From: Flavobacterium sinopsychrotolerans
GTDB taxonomy: Bacteria; Bacteroidota; Bacteroidia; Flavobacteriales; Flavobacteriaceae
Reading direction: 5' to 3'
Assembly: GCF_900110375.1 (NCBI RefSeq)
Contig: NZ_FODN01000001.1
Location: 310,001 to 374,000, forward strand
Length of the DNA: 64,000 bases
In this document: in pieces, positions 57,154 to 64,000 of the stretch
Layout of the letters: each line of letters starts with the position of its first letter
Numbering within the stretch: position 1 is the first letter of the stretch
The notes under the pieces: generated by a model
Database searches by the model: none
Seen by the model: the letters and a program-made list of their open reading frames with translations, nothing else
Told to the model about the DNA's origin: nothing
Made by a program: the position numbers and the translations under genes

Positions 57154-57933
57154 TTAAAGCAACGATTGTTTTTCATTTTGGATTGATTTTATATAATCCC
57201 GAGGAGTTACATTAAGATATGATTTAAAGCTGGTAGAAAAATAAGAGAACGAGTTGAATCCCGTTTCATCGACTAAATATTGTACATTTCTTTCTCCTAA
57301 ATCAATGAGTTTAATAGCATATTCTAATTTAAACTCTCGTACATATTGACTCGCATTTTTATTAGTGAGTTTCCTCACTCTTTTATCTAATGTTGATTTA
57401 CTTATGAAAAGCTGACTTGACAATTCATTCATATCAATTTTTGATTTTAAATATTTAACTAGAACTTCATTTAACGAGGTTAAAAAATCTTTTTCAGATA
57501 ATTTAATAGTAACTTTTGAAAACGGATCAGGAACATATTTCTTTTCTATATTATTTTTAAGTTCAATCACATTTTTTATTTTATAGACCAATTCCTTCAC
57601 TTTAAAGGGTTTCATTATAAAATCATTTACTCCATTTTCTAACTGCTTAAATTTTATATTATCATCCATATTAGCAGTAATTATAATAAACGGAACTGTT
57701 TTAAATTTAATGTTTTTCTTGATTTTTAAAAATAGTTCTTCGCCACCCATAATAGGCATCATTAAATCACTTATAATGACATCAGGAATGTTTTTTTGAA
57801 AATATAGTAAAGCTTCTCCCCCATCTTTTAGCCATTTTACATCAAAATCACTCAGAATCAATAATTCTAAAATTGAATTTCCGAGCGCTTTATCATCTTC
57901 AATTAATACTATTTTTATTTTTTGATTTCTCAT
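57154..57933 (-). CDS. Response regulator with AraC-type HTH output
   Basis: A 259-residue regulator. The receiver (1-125) has acidic residues Glu12-Asp13-Asp14, phospho-acceptor Asp56 (IISDLMMP) and Lys in MKPFKVKEL. The C-terminal AraC/XylS domain (about 155-255) has two HTH units (LSSQLFISKSTLDKRVRKL, then VDETGFNSFSYFSTSFKSY). The layout equals the output half of the hybrid two-component systems of Bacteroidota, but as a free protein. It is divergent from the sensor kinase at 58.1 kb, 188 bases away, its most likely partner. Confidence 0.9.
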   Translation of the reverse strand: MRNQKIKIVLIEDDKALGNSILELLILSDFDVKWLKDGGEALLYFQKNIPDVIISDLMMPIMGGEELFLKIKKNIKFKTVPFIIITANMDDNIKFKQLENGVNDFIMKPFKVKELVYKIKNVIELKNNIEKKYVPDPFSKVTIKLSEKDFLTSLNEVLVKYLKSKIDMNELSSQLFISKSTLDKRVRKLTNKNASQYVREFKLEYAIKLIDLGERNVQYLVDETGFNSFSYFSTSFKSYLNVTPRDYIKSIQNEKQSLL

Positions 57934-58121
57934 TGTACTAAACTAATTATTTACATTTTAACTTATTGATTTTTTTATTTAAATTATAAGTACTTGTATT
58001 CCTCCAAAATTAAAATTAAAATACCTTTATTTTTTTTTAATTTCTTCAAAAGAATTCAGGCTTATTTATTATTTCTTTTTATAAAAAACATAATTTAAGT
58101 AATTTAAACATTAGTAAATCA

Positions 58122-60131
58122 ATGAAAAATATTTTATTGAGCATTTCAAAAGCGAATAATCATCTTTTAAAAGAGGATTCAATCGACGATGCATTAAATT
58201 TTTGTATTACTGATATTGGCAAAACCCAAGAAATTGACAGATGTTATATTTTTAAAAATCGAAATGATAATGACGGGCTAAAACTTTACTATACCCATGA
58301 ATGGTGCAATAACGATATTGAACCTTACATTGATAGTCCAAATCTGAGCGGCCTTACTTATGATGCTTTCCCGGGACTTTATGAAACATTAGTAAAAAAC
58401 GAACCTCTTTATGGACTTGTAAAAGATAGTAAAAATGATTATTTCCGGGAACTTATGGAAATGCAAGGCATAAAATCCTATTTATTCACTCCAATCTTTT
58501 CCAACAATCTCTTTTGGGGATGGATTGGTTATGATGATTGCAAAACGGAAAGAAAATGGGCGAATGAAGAAGTATATGCCTTACATGCCGTTTCTAAAAA
58601 TATTGGGCTCCGACTCAATCAAGACAAAACCATTTTAAAATTAGAAGCTACTTTAGAAAAATTTGACTTCTACATGAAAGGTTCTAATCAAGCTATGTGG
58701 GAATTATATATTAGCACCAATAAAAATGTTTTTTCCTATAATTGGGTAAAAATATTAGGTTACACAAACGATGAGATCACAGATGATGCTGAATTTTGGA
58801 AAAACAGTACTCATCCTGAAGATTTCCTGAAAATTGCAATAGATTTAGAAAACTTCATATCTGAAAAATCCCTTAATTATTATGGAACAGCAAGAATGAT
58901 TCATAAAGATGGACATACTGTTTGGGTAAAATATTCCGGTTTATTAAAAAAAAACAAACAAGGTAGACCCATAAAAATTATTGGAACCTATATCGACATC
59001 AGCGAAATTAAAGAAAAAGAAAAACAACTGGAGTTGTCAGAAGAAAAATTTAGATTTATTGCCGAAAACACCACTGATTTAATTACACAACATTTAAAAA
59101 ATGGAGATTATAGCTATGTTTCAAATTCTTCAACAGAAATTATCGGATACACCCCAGAAGAATTAATCAATAAAAGTCCTTGGGATTTTATTCATAAAGA
59201 TGACTTACCAAAACTTCAAAAATATCATAATAGCAGCATCAAACATTTACAAACTGAAATAATTACATATCGTTATAGAAAAAAAAACGGAAGTTACATC
59301 TGGCTAGAAAGCACATTCAAGGCTATTTTTGAAATTGAAAATCAGTTTGCAAAAATTCAATCCTCCAGTAGAGATATCAGTAAAAGAATAAAAGCTGAAA
59401 AAAAAATTAAAACAGCGCTATTAAAAGAAAGAAAATTCAACGAATTGAAATCTAATTTTGTAGCGATGGCATCCCATCAGTTTAGAACACCTTTAACTGT
59501 TATTTATTCTAACGCAGAACTTATTGATATTAAAACAAATAGTTTTGAAAAAGAAGCAACTAATAATCTGGAATCCATCACTTCAAGAATTAAAACTGAA
59601 GTGGACAGAATGACTCAGTTAATGAACAATATTTTAATTTTTGGGGAATATGAGTCCACAAATATTAAAAAAAATATAAAGTCCATTGATTTCGAAAAAT
59701 TCATTGAGACATTAATCAGTACTTATTTTAATAATTCTAATGATGGGCGAAAAATTGAATTAGAAATCGAAGGTAAAAAACAAGTTCTTTTTACTGATGA
59801 AACATTAATGGTGCACATTTTAACAAACTTAATCAGTAATGCATTTAAATATTCTGCAGGTAGACCTAATCCGCTTTTAGTCATAGCCTATTTGGCGAAC
59901 GAAATTGAAATAGAAGTAACTGATTTTGGAATTGGAATTCCCGAAAAAGAAATTCAATATCTTTTCACCTCTTTTTTTAGAGCTTCAAATACAAATACCA
60001 TAATTGGTTCCGGTCTGGGTTTAGCTATTGTAAAACAATTTACAGATTTTTTAAACGGAAAAATCGAATTACAAACCAAAGAAAATTTTGGAACAAAAAT
60101 AAAATTAATTTTCCCTTATGAACAAAACTAA
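58122..60131 (+). CDS. GAF-PAS-PAS sensor histidine kinase
   Basis: A 669-residue soluble kinase. A GAF domain spans about 1-180 (SISKANNHLLKEDSIDDALNF in two helices, LFTPIFSNNLFWGWIGYDD). Two PAS domains lie at about 190-305 and 312-425, with ends GTYIDISEIKEK and SSRDISKRIKAEK. The H-box is ASHQFRTPLT with His452, and the HATPase motifs are NLISNAFKYS, DFGIGIPEKEI and GSGLGLAIVKQF. It overlaps the next gene by 14 bases. The tail AEKKIKTALLKERKFNELK before the H-box matches the kinase at 52.1 kb, so the two are paralogues. Confidence 0.92.
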   Translation: MKNILLSISKANNHLLKEDSIDDALNFCITDIGKTQEIDRCYIFKNRNDNDGLKLYYTHEWCNNDIEPYIDSPNLSGLTYDAFPGLYETLVKNEPLYGLVKDSKNDYFRELMEMQGIKSYLFTPIFSNNLFWGWIGYDDCKTERKWANEEVYALHAVSKNIGLRLNQDKTILKLEATLEKFDFYMKGSNQAMWELYISTNKNVFSYNWVKILGYTNDEITDDAEFWKNSTHPEDFLKIAIDLENFISEKSLNYYGTARMIHKDGHTVWVKYSGLLKKNKQGRPIKIIGTYIDISEIKEKEKQLELSEEKFRFIAENTTDLITQHLKNGDYSYVSNSSTEIIGYTPEELINKSPWDFIHKDDLPKLQKYHNSSIKHLQTEIITYRYRKKNGSYIWLESTFKAIFEIENQFAKIQSSSRDISKRIKAEKKIKTALLKERKFNELKSNFVAMASHQFRTPLTVIYSNAELIDIKTNSFEKEATNNLESITSRIKTEVDRMTQLMNNILIFGEYESTNIKKNIKSIDFEKFIETLISTYFNNSNDGRKIELEIEGKKQVLFTDETLMVHILTNLISNAFKYSAGRPNPLLVIAYLANEIEIEVTDFGIGIPEKEIQYLFTSFFRASNTNTIIGSGLGLAIVKQFTDFLNGKIELQTKENFGTKIKLIFPYEQN

Positions 60132-61206
60132 AATTCTCTTAGTTGATGACGAAGTAAGTTTAAGAGAAACTATTAGCGAGTTGCTTATCATTCAGAATTA
60201 CAACGTCAAATCTGCCTGTAATGGACAAGAAGCATTAGACTTTTTAGAATATTGGATACCAGACTTAATTATTTGCGATATAATGATGCCGGTTATGGAT
60301 GGTAGTACATTACTTGAATTAATAAAAGATAATAATTCTTTGAACTCTATACCCTTTATTTTTTTGACTGCAAAAAAAGAAAACAATCTAATGAGAAAGT
60401 GTCTGTTGGACGGCGCTGATGATTACATAGCTAAACCATTTAAAATAAGAGAATTAATATCTATTATAGAATCAAAGATAGAACGATTTGAAAAAATAAA
60501 GAATTCTCATAGTAATTTATATCTGGGTAAAAAAAAGGTTTTTTTACATGAAATCAATACACCACTAAATGGAATTTTAGGACCTATTGAGCTTCTAATG
60601 GAAAATCAAGAAAAACTAGACAAAAAAGAAATATCCGCATTTTATGAATCGATTAAAATATCGGGTGAGCGACTAAATAGAACCATGCAAAATATAATTT
60701 TTTATCAAAATCTTAAAAACAACTCCATCGAATTTGACCCTAATTCGAGTTCTGAAATATTAAATGCATTTTTAAAAACAAAAGAAAAAATTTTTAAGAT
60801 TTATGAAGGGCAGGAAAAAAGAATCAGTTTTGAAATTGATAAAGCAATAATTAAATTTAGTCAAGAGCATTTGGAATTCATTTTTTTTGAATTAATAGAC
60901 AATGCCTTAAAATTCTCTTCAAATAATAAAATCATTATTGTTTCTGGTGAACAGTTTAATAATGAATATTATGAATTGGTAATTAGAGATTTTGGGATTG
61001 GTTTAAGTGAACAAGAATTAAATAAAATTGGTGCTTCTCAACAATTCAATCGGGAAAAAAGAGAACAACAAGGGTTAGGATTAGGACTTTTCTTAAGCAA
61101 AATTATTATAAAAAAATCAGAGGGTGTTTTTACCATCATTTCAAAAGAAAATGAAGGGACTACAATAAAAATATTCCTCCCTTTATATAAAAACTACAAA
61201 TCTTGA
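60118..61206 (+). CDS. Receiver-histidine kinase fusion (REC-HK)
   Basis: A 362-residue protein with a receiver first and a kinase core second. The receiver (1-125) has Asp10-Asp11, phospho-acceptor Asp54 (IICDIMMP) and Lys in AKPFKIREL. The kinase part begins with a shortened H-box LHEINTPLNGIL, His144, then a dimerisation helix pair and an HATPase domain (FELIDNALKFSS, DFGIGLSEQEL, GLGLGLFLSKI). It overlaps the GAF-PAS-PAS kinase by 14 bases, so phosphate could pass from that kinase to this receiver and change its own kinase activity. No DNA-binding output is present. Confidence 0.88.
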   Translation: MNKTKILLVDDEVSLRETISELLIIQNYNVKSACNGQEALDFLEYWIPDLIICDIMMPVMDGSTLLELIKDNNSLNSIPFIFLTAKKENNLMRKCLLDGADDYIAKPFKIRELISIIESKIERFEKIKNSHSNLYLGKKKVFLHEINTPLNGILGPIELLMENQEKLDKKEISAFYESIKISGERLNRTMQNIIFYQNLKNNSIEFDPNSSSEILNAFLKTKEKIFKIYEGQEKRISFEIDKAIIKFSQEHLEFIFFELIDNALKFSSNNKIIIVSGEQFNNEYYELVIRDFGIGLSEQELNKIGASQQFNREKREQQGLGLGLFLSKIIIKKSEGVFTIISKENEGTTIKIFLPLYKNYKS

Positions 61207-61224
61207 CTAAAATTATATCAATAA

Positions 61225-61254
61225 TAATAAAAGCGCCTTTTTCAAAGCGCTTCT
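61225..61254 (-). terminator. Terminator after the outer-membrane protein gene
   Basis: Stem AAGCGC / GCGCTT with a 10-base loop. On the minus strand it is followed by TTATTATT. A modest hairpin, also downstream of the convergent REC-HK gene. Confidence 0.55.
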
Positions 61255-61282
61255 CAGATTAAAAAACTAACTCAAACAATTT

Positions 61283-62869
61283 TTAATTGAAATCAAAACG
61301 AAGCCCTAAAGAAACATTGTTTTGTTTCACTGCATTGTCTTTAAACAAAGGATTCAAGTCGTATTTCAAGTACAAACTAGTGGATTTATATCCAATATAA
61401 GAACTCAAACCATAGATAAAATTACTGGCATTAAAATCCCCTTTGGTTCTTTCAGTAGCTTTCAAATCATTGTCATCATACTTGATAATTTGCTTTGATT
61501 TCAAATTGATTCCTGCATAACCACCTATTCCAAAACGAACACTTTGATGCGTTCTGAAAAATGGTTTATCCTCTTTCATTTTTTTACCCGAAAAATCAAA
61601 CTCTAAATGAACTGGCGCCACTAAATATATATTTCTGAAACGAGAATCACTGATATCAATAGGATTAACCGCCAGATTAGTTTGATTACCATTGATTACA
61701 AAAATGCGATTATCAGTAGGTCGAAGATTATTGTACATTACAGACAAGCCGTATTTAGCATGAAGCAAATTGTTGTTTTTTGCAATTCTGCTGTTATAAG
61801 AAACGCCTAATTCATAAAAATGAGAACCTAAATACCTGAAATCTGATTTTTCGACACTTTTATTGGTTACCACATTATTTAATCCCGCAGCAAAAACCAC
61901 CTGACTTGTAGTTCGTTTTGATTGTCGATCTTCTTTGTCTTTTTGGCCGTTGTAAACTTTCATTGAGGTAATGTTAATTTCTCTTTTATTCATCCCAATG
62001 GCATCATTGCTACCTCCTATAATTATACTTGTACCGCCACTTTTGTTTCCTTTTTCTTCTTCAAACTTACCATCAACTTTATCTTGAATTAATTGATTTA
62101 ATTTTCCTTCTTCAATAGCAACTTTTTTATCGATATTAGCTGCACGTTCTTCTGCTTTCTTTAATTTAAGTTCATCCGCTTTTTCTTTAGAAATAATTCC
62201 TTTGACAACATCTTCATCTATTAGAGCGATTTCGGCTTTCAAAGCTTCTTTTTGACTGTCAGTTATTGTTTTAATTTCATCAGAAATTGCTTTCGCTCTT
62301 GTTTCAAATGAAATTACCTTTTGTTCTCTTCCTTTAATCGAACCCGTTTCAGTAAAGGAATCATCAACTACTTCAAGCGTTACGTCCTTAAACCAAATTT
62401 GACCTGTTTCATCTAATAAAACGCCATAAGAAATTGATGTTGCTTCTTGAGGAACAAATAAAACCACTTCATATTTTGTCCAGTCAGCGGTTCCTTTTAT
62501 AGCTCTTTCTCCCATGTTATCAAAAGAGAGAACAGCAGCGGTATAATAATCAACACGCATCCAAAGTCCAGCCCAATATTTTACATTTTCACTTTTTACA
62601 TAACCCGTCATTTTAACTGTTTTCCCTACATACAAATCAGATTTGATGGTTTTCATAATATTTCCAAAACCATTAATCTTCTTTTTAATTGATTTGATTG
62701 TTAAAACATTTTGATTGGCAAATTCAGGAGTTTTATCAAGACCTATTTCATAACTCCCTGGCACCGTTTGTTTATAACTCCAATCTAATGGAAATTCTAA
62801 TTCTTGAGCATTTACTTTAGCTACCATAGCAACCAACAGTAATAGTGTAAATAAAATAATTTTTTGCAT
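61283..62869 (-). CDS. Outer-membrane beta-barrel protein with jellyroll-like and coiled-coil domains
   Basis: A 528-residue exported protein (signal peptide to about VNA-QELE). Residues 30-165 look like a carbohydrate-binding-type jellyroll (GKTVKMTGYVKSENVKYW, WAGLWMRVDYY, IWFKDVTLEVVDD). Residues 175-270 are a charged coiled coil (EIKTITDSQKEALKAEIALI, KADELKLKKAEERA). The rest, from about 300, is a beta-barrel ending in the aromatic strand VSLGLRFDFN. It is the third gene after an ECF sigma factor and a probable anti-sigma factor and may be a target or the output of that system. The family is not recognised. Confidence 0.75.
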   Translation of the reverse strand: MQKIILFTLLLLVAMVAKVNAQELEFPLDWSYKQTVPGSYEIGLDKTPEFANQNVLTIKSIKKKINGFGNIMKTIKSDLYVGKTVKMTGYVKSENVKYWAGLWMRVDYYTAAVLSFDNMGERAIKGTADWTKYEVVLFVPQEATSISYGVLLDETGQIWFKDVTLEVVDDSFTETGSIKGREQKVISFETRAKAISDEIKTITDSQKEALKAEIALIDEDVVKGIISKEKADELKLKKAEERAANIDKKVAIEEGKLNQLIQDKVDGKFEEEKGNKSGGTSIIIGGSNDAIGMNKREINITSMKVYNGQKDKEDRQSKRTTSQVVFAAGLNNVVTNKSVEKSDFRYLGSHFYELGVSYNSRIAKNNNLLHAKYGLSVMYNNLRPTDNRIFVINGNQTNLAVNPIDISDSRFRNIYLVAPVHLEFDFSGKKMKEDKPFFRTHQSVRFGIGGYAGINLKSKQIIKYDDNDLKATERTKGDFNASNFIYGLSSYIGYKSTSLYLKYDLNPLFKDNAVKQNNVSLGLRFDFN

Positions 62870-62906
62870 GATTTTCGTTTTTTGATTGATGATTGATTTT
62901 TATTTA

Positions 62907-63650
62907 TTATTCGTAATTTCTATTAACTAAAACTGTTTTTATAGCATTAAAATTTTTATTGAATTTGTCCAATGCAGATTTTTTAAACGATTGACTTAAT
63001 TCGCTTTCAGCATTTGACAATAAACTGTTTGGATTTACCGAAATACCTATTCTAGTATTTTCAATTGTTTTATCAGAATCTTTTGTTTCAAATTTAGTAT
63101 TACTAACCTCTGCTAATAATTTTTCTGCTGAAACGTATCTATTGCTAATTGTTTCTGGGTAATTCTTGTTTTCAGAAGAATTAACTATGGGGTCATTCTT
63201 TTTTGCTAGAGTGATAATTGCAACTTCCTCCTCTTTCGTATTAAGTTCCTTTGACTGCTTTTTTTGAATAGTATTGTCAGCAGTAACTTCATGCTCCTTA
63301 AATGTTGGTTTTTGAATTTGGCCAAGCAAAACAGTTTCATTGATTATTTCTGGCTCATTTAAATTATCCCTATCAGTTTTTTGTTCCAAAACTACCGGAG
63401 TATCTTTATTTATTTTTACAGTTTCAGAACTATTAAAATAAACTGTTCCTATCAATAGAAATCCAACAAAACTTGCCGCCATAAACAACCAAGGAAACTT
63501 TGTTTTTGTTTTTTGCTTCGCCTGTTCGCTATTGCTCGGGTCAGCCGCCGTAAGCATCGCATCCAGTTTACTCCAAGCCATTTGTGATGGTTTGATCTCC
63601 CTAGAATTCAACTGCTCTTTGAACTGTGTTTCTAATTTATTCGGTTCCAT
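62907..63650 (-). CDS. Probable anti-sigma factor, single-pass membrane protein
   Basis: A 247-residue protein. Residues 1-50 are cytoplasmic with EPNKLETQFKEQLNSREIKP and WSKLDAML; one membrane segment lies near 51-67 (FMAASFVGFLLIGTVYF). The rest is a Lys/Asn/Glu-rich periplasmic part of low complexity. Topology and the 14-base overlap with the upstream ECF sigma gene fit an anti-sigma factor. No zinc-binding HxxxCxxC motif is present. I infer the role from context. Confidence 0.75.
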   Translation of the reverse strand: MEPNKLETQFKEQLNSREIKPSQMAWSKLDAMLTAADPSNSEQAKQKTKTKFPWLFMAASFVGFLLIGTVYFNSSETVKINKDTPVVLEQKTDRDNLNEPEIINETVLLGQIQKPTFKEHEVTADNTIQKKQSKELNTKEEEVAIITLAKKNDPIVNSSENKNYPETISNRYVSAEKLLAEVSNTKFETKDSDKTIENTRIGISVNPNSLLSNAESELSQSFKKSALDKFNKNFNAIKTVLVNRNYE

Positions 63651-64000
63651 ACTCGTAATTTTTTAACGTATTAATCTGCCCTTGCAACATTTTTCTGGCA
63701 TGTGATAATTGCGATTTTGATGTTCCTTCCTTAATCCCTAACATACCTGCAATTTCGTGATGTTTGAATCCTTCAATAGCATATAAATTGAAAACCATTT
63801 TATAACCATCCGGCAAATTATCAATCAGAAATTGAATATCGTCTATTGAAAATTGGCTTTCGATGTTGTTGAAACTTTCTTCAAAATAGATTTCATCTTC
63901 ACTATATTTTAGCTTTTTTTCAACTCGAATAAAAGAAATACATTCATTGACCATGATTCTTCTAATCCAACCTTCGAAACTTCCTTTGTGCTGAAAATTC
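63637..64000 (-). CDS. ECF sigma factor (5' truncated at window end)
   Basis: The frame is open to the right window edge, so the N-terminus is missing. Visible are the end of region 2 (GSFEGWIRRIMVNECISFIRV) in two parts, a linker, and region 4 (DNLPDGYKMVFNLYAIEGFKHHEIAGMLGI, split at YA; then KEGTSKSQLSHARKML). The methionine encoded at 63952-63954 lies inside region 2 and is not the start. The gene overlaps a probable anti-sigma gene by 14 bases. Region 4 has the extracytoplasmic-function form, with no region 3. Confidence 0.93.
   Translation of the reverse strand, partial: NFQHKGSFEGWIRRIMVNECISFIRVEKKLKYSEDEIYFEESFNNIESQFSIDDIQFLIDNLPDGYKMVFNLYAIEGFKHHEIAGMLGIKEGTSKSQLSHARKMLQGQINTLKNYEYGTE

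Noticed and set aside
63952..63954. ATG as the true start of the ECF sigma factor
   Set aside because: The same frame continues upstream with sigma region 2 residues to the window edge, so the gene is truncated and starts outside.

Overview
The window is chromosomal DNA from a member of the Flavobacteriaceae, most likely Flavobacterium or a close relative. It is AT-rich. It carries the gliding genes gldB and gldC, the flavobacterial exosortase pair (XrtF and its partner), the short primary sigma factor typical of Bacteroidota, TonB-dependent receptors paired with DUF4249, and several promoters of the Bacteroidota form (-33 TTTG, -7 TAnnTTTG). Shine-Dalgarno sequences are rare. No rRNA, CRISPR array, prophage or intact insertion sequence is visible.

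Layout. 1-6.6 kb (+): the end of miaB, a sigma-54 activator, lptE, a TPR-like protein, secG and groES-groEL. 6.6-13.7 kb (mostly -): a DedA protein, a cysteine-rich metal-uptake module (HYC_CC_PP protein, TonB receptor, HMA protein), a beta-CASP nuclease beside an ATP-cone/Mrr-like nuclease, and the XrtF pair. 13.8-18.0 kb (+): a GAF protein, a MORN/TonB-like protein, rpsO and pnp. 18.2-24.7 kb (+): a very AT-rich cell-envelope locus with a TonB receptor, a DUF4249 lipoprotein and two unknown exported proteins. 24.9-28.4 kb: rpoD, a repeat-rich intergenic region, rpe, an M90-type peptidase, tRNA-Arg and a YqeY protein. 28.7-44.4 kb (-): a complete dcw cluster, mraZ-rsmH-ftsL-ftsI-murE-mraY-murD-ftsW-murG-murC-ftsQ-ftsA-ftsZ, with a MraZ-type operator upstream. 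44.8-51.8 kb: an alpha/beta hydrolase, engB, a frameshifted lipoprotein gene, gldC-gldB, nadE, a LuxR-type response regulator and dnaG. 52.1-61.2 kb: two related sensor-kinase/response-regulator pairs, an AraC-type regulator and a small membrane protein. 61.3-64.0 kb (-): an ECF sigma factor (cut by the window end), a probable anti-sigma factor and an outer-membrane protein.

How the genes work together. The dcw block builds meso-DAP peptidoglycan precursors and the divisome. lptE, secG and groESL serve envelope assembly and folding. The kinase region and the ECF locus are signalling modules of the accessory type. The best candidates for something little described are the beta-CASP plus ATP-cone/Mrr nuclease pair, the orphan exosortase F pair, a lipoprotein gene switched out of frame by a run of seven A, and a DnaG primase whose zinc-ribbon ligands are all replaced. 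Two different dispersed palindromic repeats sit next to the start codons of the sigma-54 regulator and rpe. All functional assignments rest on recognised motifs and neighbourhood; no database search was run.
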